Of a stretch of DNA of 54,794 nt, positions 1 to 8,927 are shown in pieces. The first letter of the stretch is position 1, and every line of letters begins with the position of its first letter. Under the pieces are notes generated by a model. The model saw only the letters and a list, made by a program, of their open reading frames with translations, did no database searches and was not told the DNA's origin. The stretch comes from Oscillibacter sp. (GTDB lineage Bacteria > Bacillota > Clostridia > Oscillospirales > Oscillospiraceae): NCBI GenBank assembly GCA_017527365.1, contig JAFXQD010000009.1:1-54794 (forward strand), given 5' to 3'. The position numbers and the translations under genes were made by a program.

Positions 1-4
1 CATA

Positions 5-268
5 TTGAAAGCGATAGGAATCGTCTTTTTTATCGCGGGTTTGGCGATAGGATTTATGATTATCCTATTCGGCTGGCCTGTCAGCGACCAAAGGATGATG
101 TCCTACGGCCTCAGCAAGACGATATGCCTGATTGAAGTGACTTTCTCTTTCGCCATGGTTCTGTTGCTGTTCATTTTCGCGGATATTCTGGACTGCTTGC
201 GCAACATTCAACAAAATATGAGCGAAATTTGCGCGGCGTTGGAAAAGGAAGCGAAACCGGAAGATTAA
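5..268 (+). CDS. Small two-helix membrane protein, possibly 5'-truncated
   Basis: Unrecognised protein of about 87 residues. Two hydrophobic segments (about residues 3-25 and 42-63) are separated by a short polar loop and followed by a charged C-terminal tail ending in KPED, so it is probably an integral membrane protein. The first possible start visible is a TTG at the very edge of the window and the frame is open to the edge, so the real start may lie outside. A hairpin terminator follows the stop directly, making this the last gene of a unit entering from the left. The function cannot be inferred. Confidence 0.55.
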   Translation: MKAIGIVFFIAGLAIGFMIILFGWPVSDQRMMSYGLSKTICLIEVTFSFAMVLLLFIFADILDCLRNIQQNMSEICAALEKEAKPED

Positions 269-270
269 AA

Positions 271-310
271 AGCGCGGACGCCGTAACGGGCGCCCGCGCT
301 TCTCATTTTA
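271..310 (+). terminator. Rho-independent terminator after the first small gene
   Basis: A 12-bp stem with one A-C mismatch pairs 271-282 with 289-300 around a 6-base loop, followed by a T-rich stretch. It lies 3 bases after the stop of the upstream gene. The A run before it might let it work on the other strand too, but no gene needs that. Confidence 0.6.
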
Positions 311-415
311 CACGCGCTTCCAGACCGCGCCGCCGAAAACGTCCGTAATCTCTGCTCGGCTTCCGCGAAATCCTGCGCTAATTTCGCCGCGCCGCGCAAA
401 AATCGCCGTCGGCGG

Positions 416-444
416 TTGCAAGGGGGCGGGGAATGTGGTACAAT
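416..444 (+). promoter_or_regulatory. Sigma-A-type promoter for asp23-nusB-xseAB-ispA
   Basis: TTGCAA, a 17-bp spacer, then TACAAT, about 65 bases before the asp23 start. The spacer ends in TGTGG, giving an extended -10. The gap between the terminator and this promoter shows nothing else. Confidence 0.7.
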
Positions 445-509
445 GTCCCCCGCTTATCACGAAACCATGACGGCGCGGCGCCGTCCCGCCGTAGAGAAGG
501 AGAATTGCA

Positions 510-875
510 ATGGCTGAGAGCAGGGACTACATGACGCTCCCCGAAGAGAAGGGGACGGTCAATATCTCGGAGGAAGTGCTGGCGGCGGTGGTCGTAGGCG
601 CCGTGCGCGACGTGGAGGGCGTGGCGGGCATGATGACGCCCATGGGCGCGGTGGCGTCGAACGCCAAGAACGCCCGCAAGAGCGCCAAGGGCGTCAAAAT
701 CGACATGACGGGCGACGCGCTCAAAGTGGACATCTACCTCATGGTCGAGTACGGACACCCCATCCCGGAAGTGGCGGGGAACGTGCAAAAGACGGTCTTT
801 TCGTCTATCGAGGCCATGACGGGCTGTCCGGTGGAGGCGGTCAACGTCCATGTGGGCGGCGTGTCGCTGGCGTGA
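510..875 (+). CDS. Asp23/Gls24 family envelope stress response protein
   Basis: A 121-residue protein with the Asp23/Gls24 fold: a beta-rich core beginning near GTVNISEEVLAAVV, the VEGV turn, and a terminal stretch ending in VEAVNVHVGGV. Family members are abundant cytoplasmic proteins linked to envelope stress and membrane homeostasis. The ATG is preceded by a clear AAGGAG. It is the first gene after its promoter and is followed 9 bases later by nusB, an arrangement common in Clostridia. There is no membrane anchor, so it probably needs a partner for membrane recruitment. The family is clear; the precise role is inferred. Confidence 0.88.
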   Translation: MAESRDYMTLPEEKGTVNISEEVLAAVVVGAVRDVEGVAGMMTPMGAVASNAKNARKSAKGVKIDMTGDALKVDIYLMVEYGHPIPEVAGNVQKTVFSSIEAMTGCPVEAVNVHVGGVSLA

Positions 876-884
876 GGGCTTCCC

Positions 885-1346
885 ATGACGAGAAACGCCG
901 CAAGGGAAATTGCCGTCCGGCTGGCATATGAATTAGGCTTCACGGACAAGTCCGCGCCGGAACTGCTGGAGGGGCGGCTGACAAAGGAAGCGTTCGCGTC
1001 CCTCGCCGAAGAGGACGAGTTGTATCAAGACGCGCCGAGCGCCGCGCAGGCGGAGTATATCCGGCGCGTGGCGGAGGGCGTGGCGGCGCACGGCGCCGAA
1101 CTCGACGCCGATATTGAGCGCTACGCCGTGGGCTGGAAGTTCACGCGCATTCCGCTGGTTGCGGCGGCGATTATGCGCGTGGCAATGTACGAGGTTCTCT
1201 ATATGCCCGACATCCCGAACGCCGCCGCCGTCAATTCCGCCGTGGACATCGCCAAGAAGTACGAGACCCCGGAGACCGTGCGTTTTATCAACGGCATACT
1301 GGGCAGTTTCGTCAGGAACGAGGCGTCGCCGCGCAATAAGGAGTAA
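885..1346 (+). CDS. nusB: Transcription antitermination factor NusB
   Basis: A 153-residue all-helical RNA-binding protein that works with NusE (S10) at boxA RNA to promote antitermination of rRNA transcription. The basic N-terminus (RNAAREIAVRLAYE) and the C-terminal signature (NAAVNSAVDIAKKY followed by FINGILG) match the family, and the length is slightly above the usual 130-150. The start ATG follows the upstream stop by 9 bases. xseA follows after 4 bases, so it is co-transcribed in the asp23-nusB-xseA-xseB-ispA unit. Confidence 0.93.
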   Translation: MTRNAAREIAVRLAYELGFTDKSAPELLEGRLTKEAFASLAEEDELYQDAPSAAQAEYIRRVAEGVAAHGAELDADIERYAVGWKFTRIPLVAAAIMRVAMYEVLYMPDIPNAAAVNSAVDIAKKYETPETVRFINGILGSFVRNEASPRNKE

Positions 1347-1350
1347 GCGC

Positions 1351-2625
1351 ATGGAGCAAACCGTATTCAGCGTGTCGGAAGTGAACCGGCTGATAAAGTC
1401 CCTGCTGGACAAGGAGCCGGCGTTGCGGCGGCTGTTCGTGCGCGGGGAGCTGTCGAACTACAAGGTATACCCGTCCGGGCACCACTATTTCACGCTCAAA
1501 GACCCCGAAGGGGCGTTGCGTTGCGTGATGTTCGCACGGGACGCCGCAAACCTGCGTTTCCGTCCCGAAAACGGCATGAAAGTCGTGCTGTCTGGGCGGG
1601 TGTCCGTGTTCCCACGCGACGGCGCCTATCAATTATATTGCGAGACGCTCACGCCCGAAGGCGCGGGAGATTTGGCGGTCGCGTTCGAGCAGTTGAAGGC
1701 GAAGTTGCACGCGGAAGGGCTGTTCGACCCCGCGCACAAGAAGCCGTTGCCGCCCTACCCGCAACGTATCGCCATTGTCACGTCGTCGGCGGGCGCGGCG
1801 GTGCACGACATGATACGCATTCTCCGCCGCCGCTATCCGATAGCGAAAGTCCTGCTGTTGCCCGTGCGCGTGCAGGGCGCGGAGGCGCCGCCGGAAATCG
1901 CCGGGGCGATACGCTACGCCAACCGTTGGAACGTGGCGGACGTTATCATTACGGGGCGCGGCGGCGGCTCCATGGAGGATTTGTGGGCGTTCAACGACGA
2001 GCGCGTGGCGCGGGCTATCTATGAATCGCGCATTCCGGTTATCTCCGCCGTGGGGCACGAGCCGGACGTGACCGTCTCCGATTTCGTCGCGGACGCGAGG
2101 GCGTCCACGCCGTCGAACGCGGCGGAAATCGTCGCGCCCGACGCCGCGGAGCTGCGCCGCTGGTTGCAGGACAACGCGGCGCGGATGTCGCGGGCGGAGG
2201 CGTCGCGCCTGCGCCACATGCGGGCGCGCTTGGGGCAGTTGGCGGAAAAGCGCGTGTTGCAAGACCAGCTTGCCTTTGTGCAGGACAAGCGGATGTTGTT
2301 GCTACATTTGCAACAGCGTCTGGGCGACTTGGCGTCGGGGATGTTGACGCGGCGGCGGGCGCGGTTCGGGGCGCTGGCGGCGGCGCTGGACGCCATGAGC
2401 CCGTTAAAAGTGCTGGGGCGCGGCTACGCAATGGCGCAGGACGCTTCCGGCAGGATACTGCGGCGCGGCGCGGACGTGTCGCCGGGGGACCGCGTGACGG
2501 TGACGTTAGGGGAAGGCGGCTTCCGCGCCGTCGTGGACGCGCCGCCGGACGGCGCCGAGCCGCCGAAGAGACGGCGCGGGCGTCCGCGCAAGAATCCCGC
2601 GCCGCAAGGCGCCGACGGAGGCTGA
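1351..2625 (+). CDS. xseA: Exodeoxyribonuclease VII large subunit
   Basis: A 424-residue catalytic subunit of exonuclease VII, which degrades single-stranded DNA bidirectionally to oligonucleotides. The N-terminal OB-fold (FSVSEVNRLIKSLL, VRGELSNYKVYPSGHHYF) is followed by the nuclease domain with the signature stretch ITGRGGGSMEDLWAFND and VISAVGHEPDVT. A coiled-coil region and a basic C-terminal tail (KRRRGRPRKN) come last. The frame is open far upstream, but the ATG at 1351 matches the family N-terminus and has GGAG upstream. xseB starts 4 bases after the stop. Confidence 0.95.
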   Translation: MEQTVFSVSEVNRLIKSLLDKEPALRRLFVRGELSNYKVYPSGHHYFTLKDPEGALRCVMFARDAANLRFRPENGMKVVLSGRVSVFPRDGAYQLYCETLTPEGAGDLAVAFEQLKAKLHAEGLFDPAHKKPLPPYPQRIAIVTSSAGAAVHDMIRILRRRYPIAKVLLLPVRVQGAEAPPEIAGAIRYANRWNVADVIITGRGGGSMEDLWAFNDERVARAIYESRIPVISAVGHEPDVTVSDFVADARASTPSNAAEIVAPDAAELRRWLQDNAARMSRAEASRLRHMRARLGQLAEKRVLQDQLAFVQDKRMLLLHLQQRLGDLASGMLTRRRARFGALAAALDAMSPLKVLGRGYAMAQDASGRILRRGADVSPGDRVTVTLGEGGFRAVVDAPPDGAEPPKRRRGRPRKNPAPQGADGG

Positions 2626-2629
2626 GATT

Positions 2630-2857
2630 ATGACGTTTGAACAGAAAATTATGCGCTTGGAGGAAATCGTGGCGCGGCTGGAACGCGGCGACGTGCCGCT
2701 TGCCGATTCCCTCACGCTCTTTGAAGAGGGCACGGCGCTTATCGCCGACTGTTCCGGCGAACTCGACCGCGCCGAACAGCAGGTTGTCAAGCTGACGAAG
2801 GGTCCCGACGGCGCCCCGGTTGAGGCGCCGTTCGCAAGCGGGGAGGAGGCGCCATGA
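2630..2857 (+). CDS. xseB: Exodeoxyribonuclease VII small subunit
   Basis: A 75-residue small subunit that binds the coiled-coil arms of XseA and is needed for exonuclease VII activity. It shows the family pattern FEQKIMRLEEIVARLERGD followed by LADSLTLFEEG and a second helix. The length is normal. The start is 4 bases after the xseA stop and the end overlaps the ispA start by 4 bases, which implies translational coupling. Confidence 0.93.
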   Translation: MTFEQKIMRLEEIVARLERGDVPLADSLTLFEEGTALIADCSGELDRAEQQVVKLTKGPDGAPVEAPFASGEEAP

Positions 2858-3723
2858 AGCCGTTCGCCGAACAATACGAGGAATACCGGGAGGCGGCGGA
2901 GGCGTATTTGCAAGGGCTTTTCGCGCAAAAAACGCCGTGGGCGAGCTTATACGAGGCCATGCGCTACAGCCTGCTGGCGGGCGGGAAGCGTATCCGCCCC
3001 GTATTGGCGTTAGCGTTCGCAAGCGCGGGCGGCGCCGACTGGCGCACGGCGTTGCCCGTCGGGTGCGCGGCGGAGCTTGTCCACACCTACTCCCTGATTC
3101 ACGACGATTTGCCCTGCATGGACGACGACGACTTCCGGCGCGGGCGCCCGGCGAACCACAAGGCCTACGGCGAAACGCTTGCGGTATTGGCGGGCGACGC
3201 CCTTCAGCCGGAGGCGTTCCGCCTGATTCTCTCCGCCCCCGGACTGGACGCCGACACCCGCGCCCGTTGCGCCCTGATTCTGGCGCAAGCTTCCGGGTCC
3301 GGCGGCATGGTCGCCGGGCAGGTTCTCGACACGCTCCGCGCCCCGAAAACGGAGGCGGAGCTTCGGGAAGTCCACCGCCTGAAAACGGGCGCCATGATTG
3401 CGGGAAGCTGTCAACTGGGCGCGGCGGTCGCCGGGAATCCGGAGCTGCTCGACGCCGCCGAAACTTACGGTTACGAAATCGGCTTGGCGTTCCAAATCCG
3501 CGACGACGTTCTCGACGTGACGGGCGACGCGGCGGAGCTTGGCAAGCCCGTCGGTTCGGACAGGGGCGGCGGCAAAATCACCTATGTTGACCTGTGCGGC
3601 GTTGACAAGTGCGGCGAACTCGTGCGGGAGCGCACGGAAAGCGCGGTCGCCGCCGTCGCGCCCTACGACGCCGACGGCTTCCTCTCGGCTCTGGCGCGTT
3701 CGCTCTCCGAACGGCGCAAATGA
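2854..3723 (+). CDS. ispA: Polyprenyl synthetase family protein (farnesyl/geranylgeranyl diphosphate synthase)
   Basis: A 289-residue head-to-tail prenyltransferase that condenses isopentenyl diphosphate with allylic diphosphates, supplying farnesyl-type precursors for undecaprenyl phosphate and quinones. The first aspartate-rich motif (D84 D85 LPCMDDD) and the second (D217 D218 VLDVTGD) are both intact, as is the GGKRIRP stretch near residues 43-49. Chain length (C15 or C20) cannot be fixed from sequence by eye. It overlaps xseB by 4 bases. The usual downstream dxs is absent: a terminator follows. Confidence 0.92.
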   Translation: MKPFAEQYEEYREAAEAYLQGLFAQKTPWASLYEAMRYSLLAGGKRIRPVLALAFASAGGADWRTALPVGCAAELVHTYSLIHDDLPCMDDDDFRRGRPANHKAYGETLAVLAGDALQPEAFRLILSAPGLDADTRARCALILAQASGSGGMVAGQVLDTLRAPKTEAELREVHRLKTGAMIAGSCQLGAAVAGNPELLDAAETYGYEIGLAFQIRDDVLDVTGDAAELGKPVGSDRGGGKITYVDLCGVDKCGELVRERTESAVAAVAPYDADGFLSALARSLSERRK

Positions 3724-3730
3724 AAGCATA

Positions 3731-3760
3731 CCCTGCGCGGCTGTCCGCGCAGGGCTGTTT
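3731..3760 (+). terminator. Terminator after ispA
   Basis: A perfect 10-bp stem (3731-3740 with 3745-3754) with a CTGT loop, followed by CTGTTTT. It also sits just past the end of the minus-strand gene at 3775, so it may serve both convergent units. Confidence 0.75.
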
Positions 3761-3774
3761 TCGTTCGGTTTCCG

Positions 3775-4746
3775 CTACGCGCTTTTGCCGTCGCACAGGA
3801 GACGGAAAGCGTCGTCTACAATGAAAACTTTCGCGTGCTCAAACGGTTGCCCGTTAAAATCAAACTGACAGCTCGATTCGCCCGCGACGGGCGCGGAACG
3901 AATGCCCTCCATCTTGCCGCCGCCGTCGTAAATCGCGCAGAAGGCCGTTGCGCCCGTGGCGGAGCCGGAAATCTCCGCGACGACGGAGCTTCCCGTCACG
4001 CGGAGCGCTTGGACGGAGATTCCGGACGGCTTGACGGTAATCTCAAACGTGCGCGCATACAATACGGTTTCCTTGTCTGCCGCTATGAAACTGACTGTCC
4101 CGGTAATTTCTCCGGGCAAAAGCCCCGTTACGGACAAAGGCCTTGAGCAAACGCCGCCCGAAACCTTGCGTTCCCCCCATGTCGCGGAGACAATGCCTTT
4201 CTCGCTCGGCGTAAAGCGCACGTAGCGAATGGAGGCGTCATATAAATACGTCGTCTCCAAAACTTTGGTTTCGGTTTGGGTCACGGTCAGGGATTCCGGC
4301 GCAAGCGTCAACGAGTAGTTGAACGTCCAATGCGCGTAGAGGGTCTGGTTGGACGACAGGGACACCGGGCTGTCTGCGGTAATTCTTTCCCCGCCGTCCG
4401 CCGAGGTATGCCAGCCGACGAAGGTATGATTTGCGCGGGAAGGGACGGGCAAATCTCCGTAGGCGCCGCCGTTCGTCACGGTCTTGCTCTGCGGGGAGAC
4501 GGCGCCGCCGTTCGCGTCAAACGCTACCTCGTATGTTCCGTTCGCGTCGGCGAGAATCGCGGCGAAACCTTCCGCGCCGCCGCGGGAAATTTCCCGCGCC
4601 TCTTGGGCGTTCTCCGCGCTCTCCTCAATTATCGCCGCCTCTTCCGCGTCAACGTATTCCGGCAGTTCCGCCGCCGTCGCGGGAAGCGGCAGAATCGCCA
4701 AGCACAGCGCAAGTGCCGCGCACAAGCTCAACGCACGTTTTCGCAT
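3775..4746 (-). CDS. Secreted InlB B-repeat (Listeria-Bacteroides repeat) protein
   Basis: A 323-residue exported protein. A basic N-terminus, a hydrophobic core and an A-T-A-A cleavage region (about residues 1-26) form a signal peptide. Roughly residues 75-142 make one InlB B-repeat, recognised from VAFDANGGAVSPQSKTV, the central FVGWHT and the closing LYAHW. The rest is probably beta-sandwich with no motif I can name. No LPXTG, transmembrane anchor or S-layer domain is visible, so it may be released. Two in-frame ATGs occur; the second (4746) has GGGGG at the right distance and is preferred. It is a single-gene unit with its own promoter. Confidence 0.8.
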   Translation of the reverse strand: MRKRALSLCAALALCLAILPLPATAAELPEYVDAEEAAIIEESAENAQEAREISRGGAEGFAAILADANGTYEVAFDANGGAVSPQSKTVTNGGAYGDLPVPSRANHTFVGWHTSADGGERITADSPVSLSSNQTLYAHWTFNYSLTLAPESLTVTQTETKVLETTYLYDASIRYVRFTPSEKGIVSATWGERKVSGGVCSRPLSVTGLLPGEITGTVSFIAADKETVLYARTFEITVKPSGISVQALRVTGSSVVAEISGSATGATAFCAIYDGGGKMEGIRSAPVAGESSCQFDFNGQPFEHAKVFIVDDAFRLLCDGKSA

Positions 4747-4814
4747 AAGCATACCCCCTCGTTTTCGACTGAAAAACGCGTCGCAAACCGCCGCCTTCCG
4801 CGACGGTTTCCGTC

Positions 4815-4843
4815 AGGATAACATAATCTCCCCCTAATTGCAA
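4815..4843 (-). promoter_or_regulatory. Promoter of the InlB-repeat protein gene
   Basis: Reading the minus strand: TTGCAA (4843-4838), a 17-bp spacer, and TATCCT (4820-4815). The leader is about 60 bases and contains an A+C/G-rich inverted stretch. Confidence 0.65.
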
Positions 4844-5368
4844 GAATTATTTTGGGAAGGCCTCCGGCGGGAAGCGCGGCGGCGTCCGGCGGCGTTCTCT
4901 GCGCGGTCGCCGGAAATGTTCAATCCCAACGCGCTCCTGAGCGCGCAACAGGGAATCTGTTCCCGGCGTTCTTTCAGGTGGTTTTGGAGTTCTTCTATCC
5001 GGTTTTTCGGTCTGAGAATTTCCGGATTCAATCCCTTCAGATAAGCCGCGGCGGCGCTTACGTCGCTAAGCCGGAAAAGGCTTTCTCTTTTTGATATTCC
5101 TCCGTTCTCCGCTCCTTCTGACGCCGTGCCGTCGCGTCGTCGGGGGAGACGCAACGGCTTTCCGTCGGATTTTCCAGTTCCGACGCCAGCGGCAACGCCC
5201 GATTTCCGCCTCAAGCTCACATTTCCGTGATTTCTCCGTCTTTTTTTAAGCCGCCGCGCCGTCGAGATACTCCTTTGTAATCTCTTCGGCCGGCTCGTTT
5301 CTTATTTGAATAGTCGGTTTTTCGTGACCGAAAAAGAGCCTGTTTGAACGCCTTTTAGGGCTGTAATT
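4844..5368 (-). pseudogene. Non-coding stretch with possible decayed coding fragments
   Basis: No convincing gene lies between the EamA stop and the InlB-repeat promoter. On the minus strand a run without a start codon (about 5358-5250) reads like a real protein C-terminus and contains RLFFGHEKPTIQIRNEP and ITKEYLDGAA before a stop. In another frame (about 5100-4950) there is a helix-like segment containing IEELQNHLKERREQIP. The two pieces are in different frames and neither has a ribosome binding site. I read this as a possible relic of a lost gene, perhaps from mobile DNA, but cannot name a family. Confidence 0.3.
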
Positions 5369-6232
5369 TTAGCGCAGGATGTACACGCCCGCCAATACGA
5401 GCGCAATCCCGGTTGCGCCCGTTAGCCCGATAGCCTCATGAAACACGATAACGCCCGCAAGCGACGCCACGACGGGTTCAAGGCTCGCCATAATCGACGC
5501 CTTGCCCGCCTCCGTATGCGCAAGCCCCGCCGTATAGAGCAGGTACGGCGCCGCCGTGGAGAATACGACCAGCCCCACAGCCGCGCAGAGCGTCGGCGGC
5601 GACGCCAGCGGCGCCATATGCGGCGGGCGCAACAGCGCAAGCGACGCCGTTCCCGCAAAAAGGAACGTCCAAACCGTGACCGTCGCGGGTTGCGCCGACG
5701 CGAGGGCGTAGCGTCCGAAAATGCTGTAGAGCGCGTAGAAGAACCCCGCGCCCAGCCCCCACAGGACGCCCGCCGCCGTCACGGTTGCGCCGCCGTCCAA
5801 GATTCCGCAGACCATGGCGCAACCGCAGAGCGTCAGGGCAAGCGCCGAGAGCTTGCGCCGGGTAATCGGCTCCTTCCAGAGTATTGCCGACATCAGCACG
5901 ACGAACGAGGGCGCGGTGTAGAGCAGTACCGACGCAACCGACAGGGAGCATATTTTCTGGCAGGAAAAGTAGCATATCGTAAAGAACAGCACGCTGACGA
6001 CGCCCGTGCCGAAGAAGTACGGCAGACAGGCGCGGTCAACGCGAAACACGGAACGGTCTCTCATAAGGAAGAACAGCGACAGCAAAGCCATGCCGCCGAA
6101 GTTGCGTATCACCACAATGTCCGCAGGCGACAGCCCCGCCGACAATAATCGGCGGTTCCATAGCCCGATAATCCCCCACAGCGCCGCGCCTGTCAGAATG
6201 CACAGCGCGGCGCGTTGTTGTTCGCCCATCAT
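5369..6232 (-). CDS. EamA/DMT family transporter
   Basis: A 287-residue integral membrane protein with about ten transmembrane helices arranged as two EamA repeats (roughly residues 8-140 and 150-285). The conserved GALWGIIGL at the start of repeat 1 and the closing [11 protein letters not shown] with [11 protein letters not shown] are typical. The family exports metabolites, amino acids or drugs; the substrate cannot be predicted. The gene starts with ATGATG, and the first ATG overlaps the uvrB stop (ATGA), so it is probably translationally coupled to uvrB. No terminator was seen after it. Confidence 0.88.
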   Translation of the reverse strand: MMGEQQRAALCILTGAALWGIIGLWNRRLLSAGLSPADIVVIRNFGGMALLSLFFLMRDRSVFRVDRACLPYFFGTGVVSVLFFTICYFSCQKICSLSVASVLLYTAPSFVVLMSAILWKEPITRRKLSALALTLCGCAMVCGILDGGATVTAAGVLWGLGAGFFYALYSIFGRYALASAQPATVTVWTFLFAGTASLALLRPPHMAPLASPPTLCAAVGLVVFSTAAPYLLYTAGLAHTEAGKASIMASLEPVVASLAGVIVFHEAIGLTGATGIALVLAGVYILR

Positions 6233-8196
6233 TTCCCCCTCAATTCAATGATACGGTCGCGCAGTACGGCGGCGTACTCGAACTCCAGCATTTTGCTCGC
6301 CTCTTGCATGGCCTTTTCCAGCTTGCGGATTTCCGCCTCGCGCTCGGCGTCGGAGAGCTTGCGCCGCTTGCGCTCGGACAGCGTCTCCTCCGAAGCCGTC
6401 TTAGAGATTTCCAAGACCTCCCGCACGCCCTTGACAATCGTTTTCGGCTCTATGCCGTGCGCCTTGTTGTAAGCGTCCTGCAGATTGCGCCGCCGCGCCG
6501 TTTCGTCGATAGCCCCGCGCATGGCGGCGGTTGTCTCGTCGGCGTAGAGTATCACAAGCCCGTCGGCGTTGCGGGCGGCGCGCCCCGCCGTCTGTATCAG
6601 CGACGTTTCCGAACGCAGAAAGCCTTCCTTGTCGGCGTCCAGCACCGCAACGAGGCTTACTTCCGGCAAATCCAAGCCTTCCCGCAACAGGTTAATGCCC
6701 ACAAGAACGTCAAATTCCCCAAGGCGCAGGTCGCGGATAATCTCTATGCGCTCCAGCGTCTGCACGTTGGAATGGATGTAACGCGCCTTGACGCCGGAGG
6801 CGTTCAGGTAGTCGGTCAAGTCCTCCGCCATTTTTTTGGTCAGCGTCGTGACAAGGGCGCGTTCGTTGCGCTCCGTGCGGAGCTTGATTTCCGACAGCAA
6901 GTCGTCAATCTGCCCGGCGACGGGGCGCACTTCCACGCGGGGGTCAAGCAGCCCGGTGGGGCGTATCAACTGTTCCACGATATTGTCCGCCTGTTCGCGC
7001 TCATACGCGCCCGGCGTCGCGGAGACGAATATCGCTTGCCCGATGCGCGATTCAAACTCTTCAAAGGTCAGGGGGCGGTTGTCGTAGGCGCACGGCAGGC
7101 GGAAGCCGTATTTCACCAAAGTTTCCTTGCGGGCGCGGTCGCCGTTGTACATCGCCCGGACTTGCGGCAGGGTGACGTGGCTTTCGTCCACGAACAGCAG
7201 GAAGTCTTTCGGGAAGAAGTCAAGGAGCGTCATGGGCGCGGAGCCTTTCGGACGGTTGGAGATAATGCGCGAATAGTTCTCAATGCCGGAGCAGTAGCCG
7301 ATTTCGGAAATCATCTCCATGTCGTATTCCGTGCGCTGTCGGATACGCTGGGCTTCCACAAGCTGGTTGTTGTCGGTGAAATATTTGACCTGTTCCTCCA
7401 GCTCCTCCCGCATTTGCGCGAGGGCGCGTTCCATTTTCGGCTTGGTCGTGACGAAGTGGCTTGCGGGGTAGATGGCGATATGCTTCAGGCGTTGGTTGAC
7501 GGCGCCCGTCAGGGGGTGGAAGTCGCTGATACGCTCGATTTCGTCGCCGAAGAACTCCACGCGTATGGCGCGGTCGCGGTAATAGGCGGGGTAAATCTCC
7601 ACGGTGTCGCCGCGCACGCGGAACTTGTTCCGGTCAAAGGCAACGTCGTTGCGCTCATAGCGGTTTTCCACGAGGCGGCGTAAGAGCTCGTCGCGGCTGA
7701 ACTCCGCGCCGACGCGTAAGGAAATCACAAGGCTTGCGAAGTCGTCCGGCTCGCCCAAGCCGTAAATGCACGACACCGACGAAACGACGATAACGTCCCG
7801 GCGTTCCAGCAGGGCGCAGGTCGCCGACAGCCGCAGGCGGTCAATCTCGTCGTTTGTGGCGGCGTCCTTGGCAATATACGTGTCCGTGTGCGGGATGTAG
7901 GCTTCCGGCTGGTAGTAGTCGTAATAGCTTACGAAGTATTCCACGGCGTTGTTGGGGAAAAATTCTTTAAATTCGGCGCACAGTTGCGCGGCCAACGTTT
8001 TATTATGCGCAAGCACGAGCGTCGGGCGCTGTGCGCGTTCGATAACGTTCGCCATAGTGAAGGTTTTGCCGGAGCCCGTGACGCCCAGCAAAACCTGACT
8101 GCGCAAGCCGTTTTCAATTCCGCCGACAAGCGCGTCAATCGCCTCCGGCTGGTCTCCGGACGGCTTGTAATCGGACACAAGCTCAAAGCGTTCCAT
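6229..8196 (-). CDS. uvrB: UvrABC system protein B
   Basis: A 655-residue helicase-like damage-verification subunit of nucleotide excision repair. Walker A is [14 protein letters not shown], the beta-hairpin region follows, [14 protein letters not shown] holds the DEAD-like box, the C-terminal helicase motifs include QTAGRAARN, and the last 40 residues are the UVR domain that binds UvrC ([14 protein letters not shown]). An open frame runs further upstream, but the ATG at 8196 has GGAGGG at the right distance and begins with the family's [14 protein letters not shown]. uvrA is not nearby. It overlaps the EamA gene and follows the RadC-like gene. Confidence 0.96.
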   Translation of the reverse strand: MERFELVSDYKPSGDQPEAIDALVGGIENGLRSQVLLGVTGSGKTFTMANVIERAQRPTLVLAHNKTLAAQLCAEFKEFFPNNAVEYFVSYYDYYQPEAYIPHTDTYIAKDAATNDEIDRLRLSATCALLERRDVIVVSSVSCIYGLGEPDDFASLVISLRVGAEFSRDELLRRLVENRYERNDVAFDRNKFRVRGDTVEIYPAYYRDRAIRVEFFGDEIERISDFHPLTGAVNQRLKHIAIYPASHFVTTKPKMERALAQMREELEEQVKYFTDNNQLVEAQRIRQRTEYDMEMISEIGYCSGIENYSRIISNRPKGSAPMTLLDFFPKDFLLFVDESHVTLPQVRAMYNGDRARKETLVKYGFRLPCAYDNRPLTFEEFESRIGQAIFVSATPGAYEREQADNIVEQLIRPTGLLDPRVEVRPVAGQIDDLLSEIKLRTERNERALVTTLTKKMAEDLTDYLNASGVKARYIHSNVQTLERIEIIRDLRLGEFDVLVGINLLREGLDLPEVSLVAVLDADKEGFLRSETSLIQTAGRAARNADGLVILYADETTAAMRGAIDETARRRNLQDAYNKAHGIEPKTIVKGVREVLEISKTASEETLSERKRRKLSDAEREAEIRKLEKAMQEASKMLEFEYAAVLRDRIIELRGK

Positions 8197-8222
8197 GATA
8201 GCCCTCCATTTCTCGGCGGACG

Positions 8223-8912
8223 CTACATCACGCCCGTTTCCCGCAGGGACACAAAGTCGTCGTCGGCGACAAGGAAGTAATCGCGGAAGTTGACGCGGAG
8301 GGTGTCCAGCGCGGCGCGGACTTGCGCGACCATCACGCGGTCGGAGGCGGACGGGGCGGACAGTCCGCCCGACAGGCGGCGGCACAGCACGACCGCATTG
8401 GCGGCGGACTCCAGCGCGCCCTCGGCGGCGCGGCGGATGATTTCGCCCCGCGCCTCCATTTCCTCCGACAACGCGCCGCCGTCGGCGAGCGGGTAGCAGG
8501 CAAGGAAATCGCCGCCGTTTAAGCAGAGTTCGTAAAAGGTTTGGCGGGGCTGTCCCCGGACGAGTTCGAGGAAATAGCGTCCGACATGGGCGGTTTCGGC
8601 GAAGGCGTCCGGACGGAGCTCCATGTCCTCCAAAAAGATTTGCCGTCCGACCTGCCCGACCAGCGACAGGAACACCGCGTGGTATTCGCTCAAGCCGCCC
8701 GCGTAGCGCAACTGGCTGACGGTCGCCGAAAACAGGCTTTTCAAGGAGCCGTATTTCCGCAGGAGCGCTTGCGACATGGCGTAATTGTCGCCGCGGGGGG
8801 AAGCGTAGGCAAGCAAAAGTTCGAGCGTCTCACGCGGCGAAATGGCCTCCACGCCGACTTCCGCAAAGCGGCGGCGTATGTCGTCCAGCCGCGCCTTGTT
8901 GTCGTTGCCCAC
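8223..8912 (-). CDS. RadC-like (UPF0758) protein lacking JAMM metal ligands
   Basis: A 229-residue protein that follows the RadC layout: an N-terminal helical part ([29 protein letters not shown]) and a C-terminal JAB/MPN-like fold ending [15 protein letters not shown]. The canonical zinc motif HNHPSGDPTPS is here [12 protein letters not shown], so both histidines are gone and only a later Asp remains. It is therefore unlikely to be a metalloprotease and may be structural or regulatory. RadC function is poorly established in general. It lies 26 bases upstream of uvrB in the same direction, suggesting co-expression with repair. Confidence 0.75.
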   Translation of the reverse strand: MGNDNKARLDDIRRRFAEVGVEAISPRETLELLLAYASPRGDNYAMSQALLRKYGSLKSLFSATVSQLRYAGGLSEYHAVFLSLVGQVGRQIFLEDMELRPDAFAETAHVGRYFLELVRGQPRQTFYELCLNGGDFLACYPLADGGALSEEMEARGEIIRRAAEGALESAANAVVLCRRLSGGLSAPSASDRVMVAQVRAALDTLRVNFRDYFLVADDDFVSLRETGVM

Positions 8913-8927
8913 GCGCCCTCACCCCCG

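Noticed and set aside
1114..1350. Upstream extension of xseA inside nusB
   Set aside because: The extension is Arg/Ser-rich shadow of nusB; the ATG at 1351 has a ribosome binding site and the family N-terminus.
6304..7683. Long open frame of about 459 codons opposite uvrB
   Set aside because: It is the complement of a clear UvrB gene in G+C-rich DNA, has low-complexity His/Arg/Gly-rich composition and no ribosome binding site.
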